Shown: positions 4,707-6,909 of the stretch, in pieces
Layout: the number at the start of each line of letters is the position of its first letter
Numbering within the stretch: the first letter of the stretch is position 1
Made by a program: the position numbers and the translations under genes
The notes under the pieces: generated by a model
What the model was told of the DNA's origin: nothing
Databases searched by the model: none
The model's input: the letters and a program-made list of their open reading frames with translations, nothing else
NCBI GenBank assembly: GCA_020718945.1
Contig: DYRB01000152.1
Location: 1 to 6,909, forward strand
DNA from: Lamprocystis purpurea
GTDB lineage: Bacteria; Pseudomonadota; Gammaproteobacteria; Chromatiales; Chromatiaceae
Direction of reading: 5' to 3'
DNA: 6,909 bases

Positions 4707-6909
4707 GTGAACCAAGACCTTGAGTCCCAGGCCCTCGCCTACCACCGCTACCCCAAGCCAGGCAAGCTGGAGATCAAGGCGACCAAGCCCCTGGCCAACC
4801 AGCAGGACCTGGCCCTGGCCTATTCGCCGGGGGTGGCGGCGGCCTGCCGGGAGATAGTCCGCGACCCCCTGACCGCCGCCGACTACACCGCCCGCGGCAA
4901 CCTGGTGGCGGTCATTTCCAACGGCACCGCGGTGCTGGGCCTGGGGGCCATCGGGGCCCTGGCGTCCAAGCCGGTGATGGAGGGCAAGGCGGTCCTGTTC
5001 AAGGAGTTCGCCGACATCGATGTGTTCGACATCGAGATCGATGAGCGCGACCCGGCGGCCTTCATCGAGACCGTGGCCCGCCTGGAGCCCTCCTTCGGCG
5101 GCATCAACCTGGAGGACATCAAGGCCCCCGAGTGCTTCATCATCGAGGAGGCCCTGAAGGCCCGGATGGACATCCCGGTCTTCCACGACGACCAGCACGG
5201 CACCGCCATAGTCGTCAGCGCGGCCATCCTCAACGGCCTGCGGGTGGTGGGCAAGGACCTAGACCAGGTGCGCCTGGTCACCGCCGGGGCCGGGGCGGCG
5301 GCCCTGGCCTGCCTGGGGCTCCTGGTGGACCTGGGCCTGCCCCAGAAGAACATCACCGTCACCGACATCGCCGGGGTGGTCTACAGGGGCCGCACCGAGG
5401 AGATGGACCCCTACAAGGGCCGCTATGCGGTGGATACCCCCCACCGCACCCTGGAGCAGGCCCTGGAGGGGGCCGACATCTTCCTCGGGCTCTCCGCCGC
5501 CGGGGTGCTCAAGGCCGAATGGCTGGCCAAGATGGCCGAGCGACCCATCGTCATGGCCCTGGCCAATCCGACCCCGGAGATACTCCCGGACCTGGCCCGC
5601 GCCGCACGCCCGGACGCCATCATCGCCACCGGGCGCTCGGACTTCCCCAATCAGGTCAACAACGTCCTGTGCTTCCCCTTCCTGTTCCGCGGGGCCCTGG
5701 ACTGCGGGGCCCGGGAGATCAACGCCGCCATGAAGGTGGCCGCGGTACGCGCCATCGCCGATCTGGCCCTGCAGGAGCCCTCGGACATAGTCCGCTCGGC
5801 CTATGGCGGGCAGAACCTCAAGTTCGGCCCCGAGTACCTGATACCGCGCCCCTTCGATCCGCGGCTCATGGGGCAGGTCGCCCCGGCGGTGGCCCGGGCC
5901 GCGGCGGAGTCCGGGGCGGCGCGCCGGCCCATCGCCGACCTCGATGCCTATGCCGAGTCCCTGAATCATCGGGTCTTCCGTACCGGCATGACCATGAAGG
6001 CGGTCTTCGACCAGGCCCGCGAGGCCCCCAAGCGGGTGGTCTTCGCCGAGGGCGAGGACGAGCGGGTCCTCCAGGCAGCCCAGCAGGCCAGAGGGATCGG
6101 CATAGCACGGCCTGTCCTGATCGGACGACCGGCCCTGATCGCGGCCAAGCTGGCGGACCTGGGGCTCTCCATGCGCTTAGGTGTGGACTGCGACCTCATC
6201 GACCCGCTGGACAACCCGCGCCACGAGGCCCATCTGGCCTGCCTCTACGCCGGGGTCAAACGCCACGGCTACTCCCCCCAGGAGGCCGACGAGGCCCTGT
6301 GCAACAATCGCACCGCCCTGGCCGCCGCGGTGCTCGGCGCCGGCGATGCCGAGGCCATGATCTGCGGCGTGGTTGGGCGCTTCGCCCACCACCTGCAACG
6401 GGTGGAGCGGGTCATAGGGCGGGCCCCTGGGGTCGAGCGCCTGACCTCCATGAATGGGGTGGTGCTGCACACCGGGACCCTGTTCATCGCCGACACCTAT
6501 GTACAGCAGGACCCGGACGCGCAAGCCCTGGCCGAGATCACCCTGCTGTGCGCCGCCGAGGTGCGCCGCTTCGGCCTGGTGCCCAAGGTCGCCCTGGTCT
6601 CCCACTCCAACTTCGGCAGCCACGACACCCCCTCGGCACTCAAGATGCGCGAGGCCATGACCCTGATCCCTGCCCCTGGGCGAGATCGGCGCCTGGTTCG
6701 CGGCCCACCCGGGCCTGGGCGAGGTCCTGGACCGCAAGGGCGAGGGGCCCACCGATCCCATCTACATCTCCAACCACGCAGACCGCCTGCTGGGTGCCGA
6801 GCACGGCTACGGCCAGGCGGAGCGCCCGGAGGACTACCTGCAGGCCTTCACCGATTACCTGAAGGGTCACGGCAACGAGATCCCGGCCCTGCTCACCGTG
6901 CTCACCCGG
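4707..6909 (+). CDS. maeB: MaeB-type malic enzyme with phosphotransacetylase-like domain, C-terminus lost at a junction
   Basis: GTG at 4707 has AGGAG six bases upstream. The protein starts VNQDLESQALAYHRYP and matches bacterial NADP-type malic enzymes, which decarboxylate malate to pyruvate with NADP reduction in the cytosol. Visible sites: 'SNGTAVLGLG' (71-80), K94 in 'MEGKAVLFK', metal ligands E136/D137 in 'NLEDIKAPECF' and D161/D162 in 'FHDDQHGTA', and the nucleotide loop GAGAAA (194-199). From about 428 ('TMKAVFDQAREAPKRVVFAEGEDERVL') a phosphotransacetylase-like domain follows, which in E. coli MaeB (759 residues) has a regulatory role. Similarity ends at 'KMREAMTLI' near 6668, about residue 654, so about 100 C-terminal residues are missing. 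The frame stays open to the window end, but the last 80 codons encode an Arg/Pro-rich out-of-frame reading of an hsdR-like segment. The malic enzyme domain is complete; the second domain is not. Assembly error or real rearrangement is unresolved. Confidence 0.85.
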   Translation, partial: MNQDLESQALAYHRYPKPGKLEIKATKPLANQQDLALAYSPGVAAACREIVRDPLTAADYTARGNLVAVISNGTAVLGLGAIGALASKPVMEGKAVLFKEFADIDVFDIEIDERDPAAFIETVARLEPSFGGINLEDIKAPECFIIEEALKARMDIPVFHDDQHGTAIVVSAAILNGLRVVGKDLDQVRLVTAGAGAAALACLGLLVDLGLPQKNITVTDIAGVVYRGRTEEMDPYKGRYAVDTPHRTLEQALEGADIFLGLSAAGVLKAEWLAKMAERPIVMALANPTPEILPDLARAARPDAIIATGRSDFPNQVNNVLCFPFLFRGALDCGAREINAAMKVAAVRAIADLALQEPSDIVRSAYGGQNLKFGPEYLIPRPFDPRLMGQVAPAVARAAAESGAARRPIADLDAYAESLNHRVFRTGMTMKAVFDQAREAPKRVVFAEGEDERVLQAAQQARGIGIARPVLIGRPALIAAKLADLGLSMRLGVDCDLIDPLDNPRHEAHLACLYAGVKRHGYSPQEADEALCNNRTALAAAVLGAGDAEAMICGVVGRFAHHLQRVERVIGRAPGVERLTSMNGVVLHTGTLFIADTYVQQDPDAQALAEITLLCAAEVRRFGLVPKVALVSHSNFGSHDTPSALKMREAMTLIPAPGRDRRLVRGPPGPGRGPGPQGRGAHRSHLHLQPRRPPAGCRARLRPGGAPGGLPAGLHRLPEGSRQRDPGPAHRAHP
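6667..6909 (+). pseudogene. hsdR: C-terminal fragment of a type I restriction subunit HsdR, no 5' end
   Basis: After a TGA at 6664-6666, this frame reads 81 codons to the window edge: 'GEIGAWFAAHPGLGEVLDRK', then 'DPIYISNHADRLLG', 'RPEDYLQAF' and 'NEIPALLTVLTR'. The order R-P-E-D-Y-L-x-x-F ... N-x-I-x-A-L-x-x-V-L-T-R is what I know from the C-terminal domain of HsdR, the ATP-driven translocating and cleaving subunit of type I restriction systems. There that region contacts the methylase complex. The helicase and nuclease parts are absent; upstream is malic enzyme sequence in another frame. No start codon or ribosome-binding site is evident, so this is a remnant or the far side of an assembly join. 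The call is from remembered family motifs and needs a search. Confidence 0.6.

Noticed and set aside
4473..5198. Upstream extension of the superoxide reductase frame
   Set aside because: It would lie antisense to the malic enzyme gene and bury the Tat signal internally; ATG at 4472 has a good ribosome-binding site and begins the signal peptide.
5132..6862. Plus-strand open frame of 576 codons inside the malic enzyme region
   Set aside because: It is Gly/Arg/Pro-rich and featureless; the frame starting at 4707 carries all malic enzyme and phosphotransacetylase motifs.

Overview
The window is strongly GC-rich DNA and looks like a gammaproteobacterial chromosome. The order Chromatiales (purple sulfur bacteria and relatives) is my best guess. 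It rests on the style of the RsgA N-terminus, the small c-type cytochrome, the Tat-exported superoxide reductase and a GTGGGAGCG-type REP repeat. No single marker fixes the taxonomy.

Layout. Positions 1-264 (minus) hold the N-terminal 88 codons of rsgA, running off the left edge. One base upstream of it, 266-610 (minus) encodes a small exported c-type cytochrome. A 196-bp divergent spacer (611-806) with several short inverted repeats separates these from a plus-strand pair of degenerate cyclic-di-GMP signalling proteins. The first (807-2864) is a 685-residue pseudo-receiver / intact receiver / degenerate GGDEF / degenerate EAL protein resembling FimX. The second (2899-3832) is a shortened relative built from pieces of the same architecture. 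It is interrupted by a frameshift at a run of eight G. The pair ends at a 12-bp-stem intrinsic terminator (3833-3866), followed by an inverted REP pair (3918-3999). Convergent to them, 4047-4472 (minus) encodes a Tat-exported desulfoferrodoxin/superoxide-reductase-like protein. Divergent from that, 4707 onward (plus) encodes a MaeB-type malic enzyme with a C-terminal phosphotransacetylase-like domain.

The right end is a breakpoint. Malic enzyme similarity stops near 6668, about 100 residues short of the usual C-terminus. From about 6670 another frame reads as the C-terminal region of a type I restriction HsdR subunit. This is either a genuine rearrangement or an assembly join.

How the genes relate. 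The two signalling proteins probably form one transcription unit acting as c-di-GMP or phosphorylation-responsive effectors rather than enzymes, since nearly all catalytic residues are lost. The cytochrome, superoxide reductase and malic enzyme are separate units for envelope redox chemistry, oxidative defence and central carbon metabolism. I see no CRISPR array, tRNA, rRNA or intact mobile element. The most unusual points are the condensed and frameshifted FimX-like paralogue, the superoxide reductase lacking the usual active-site lysine, and the maeB/hsdR junction.
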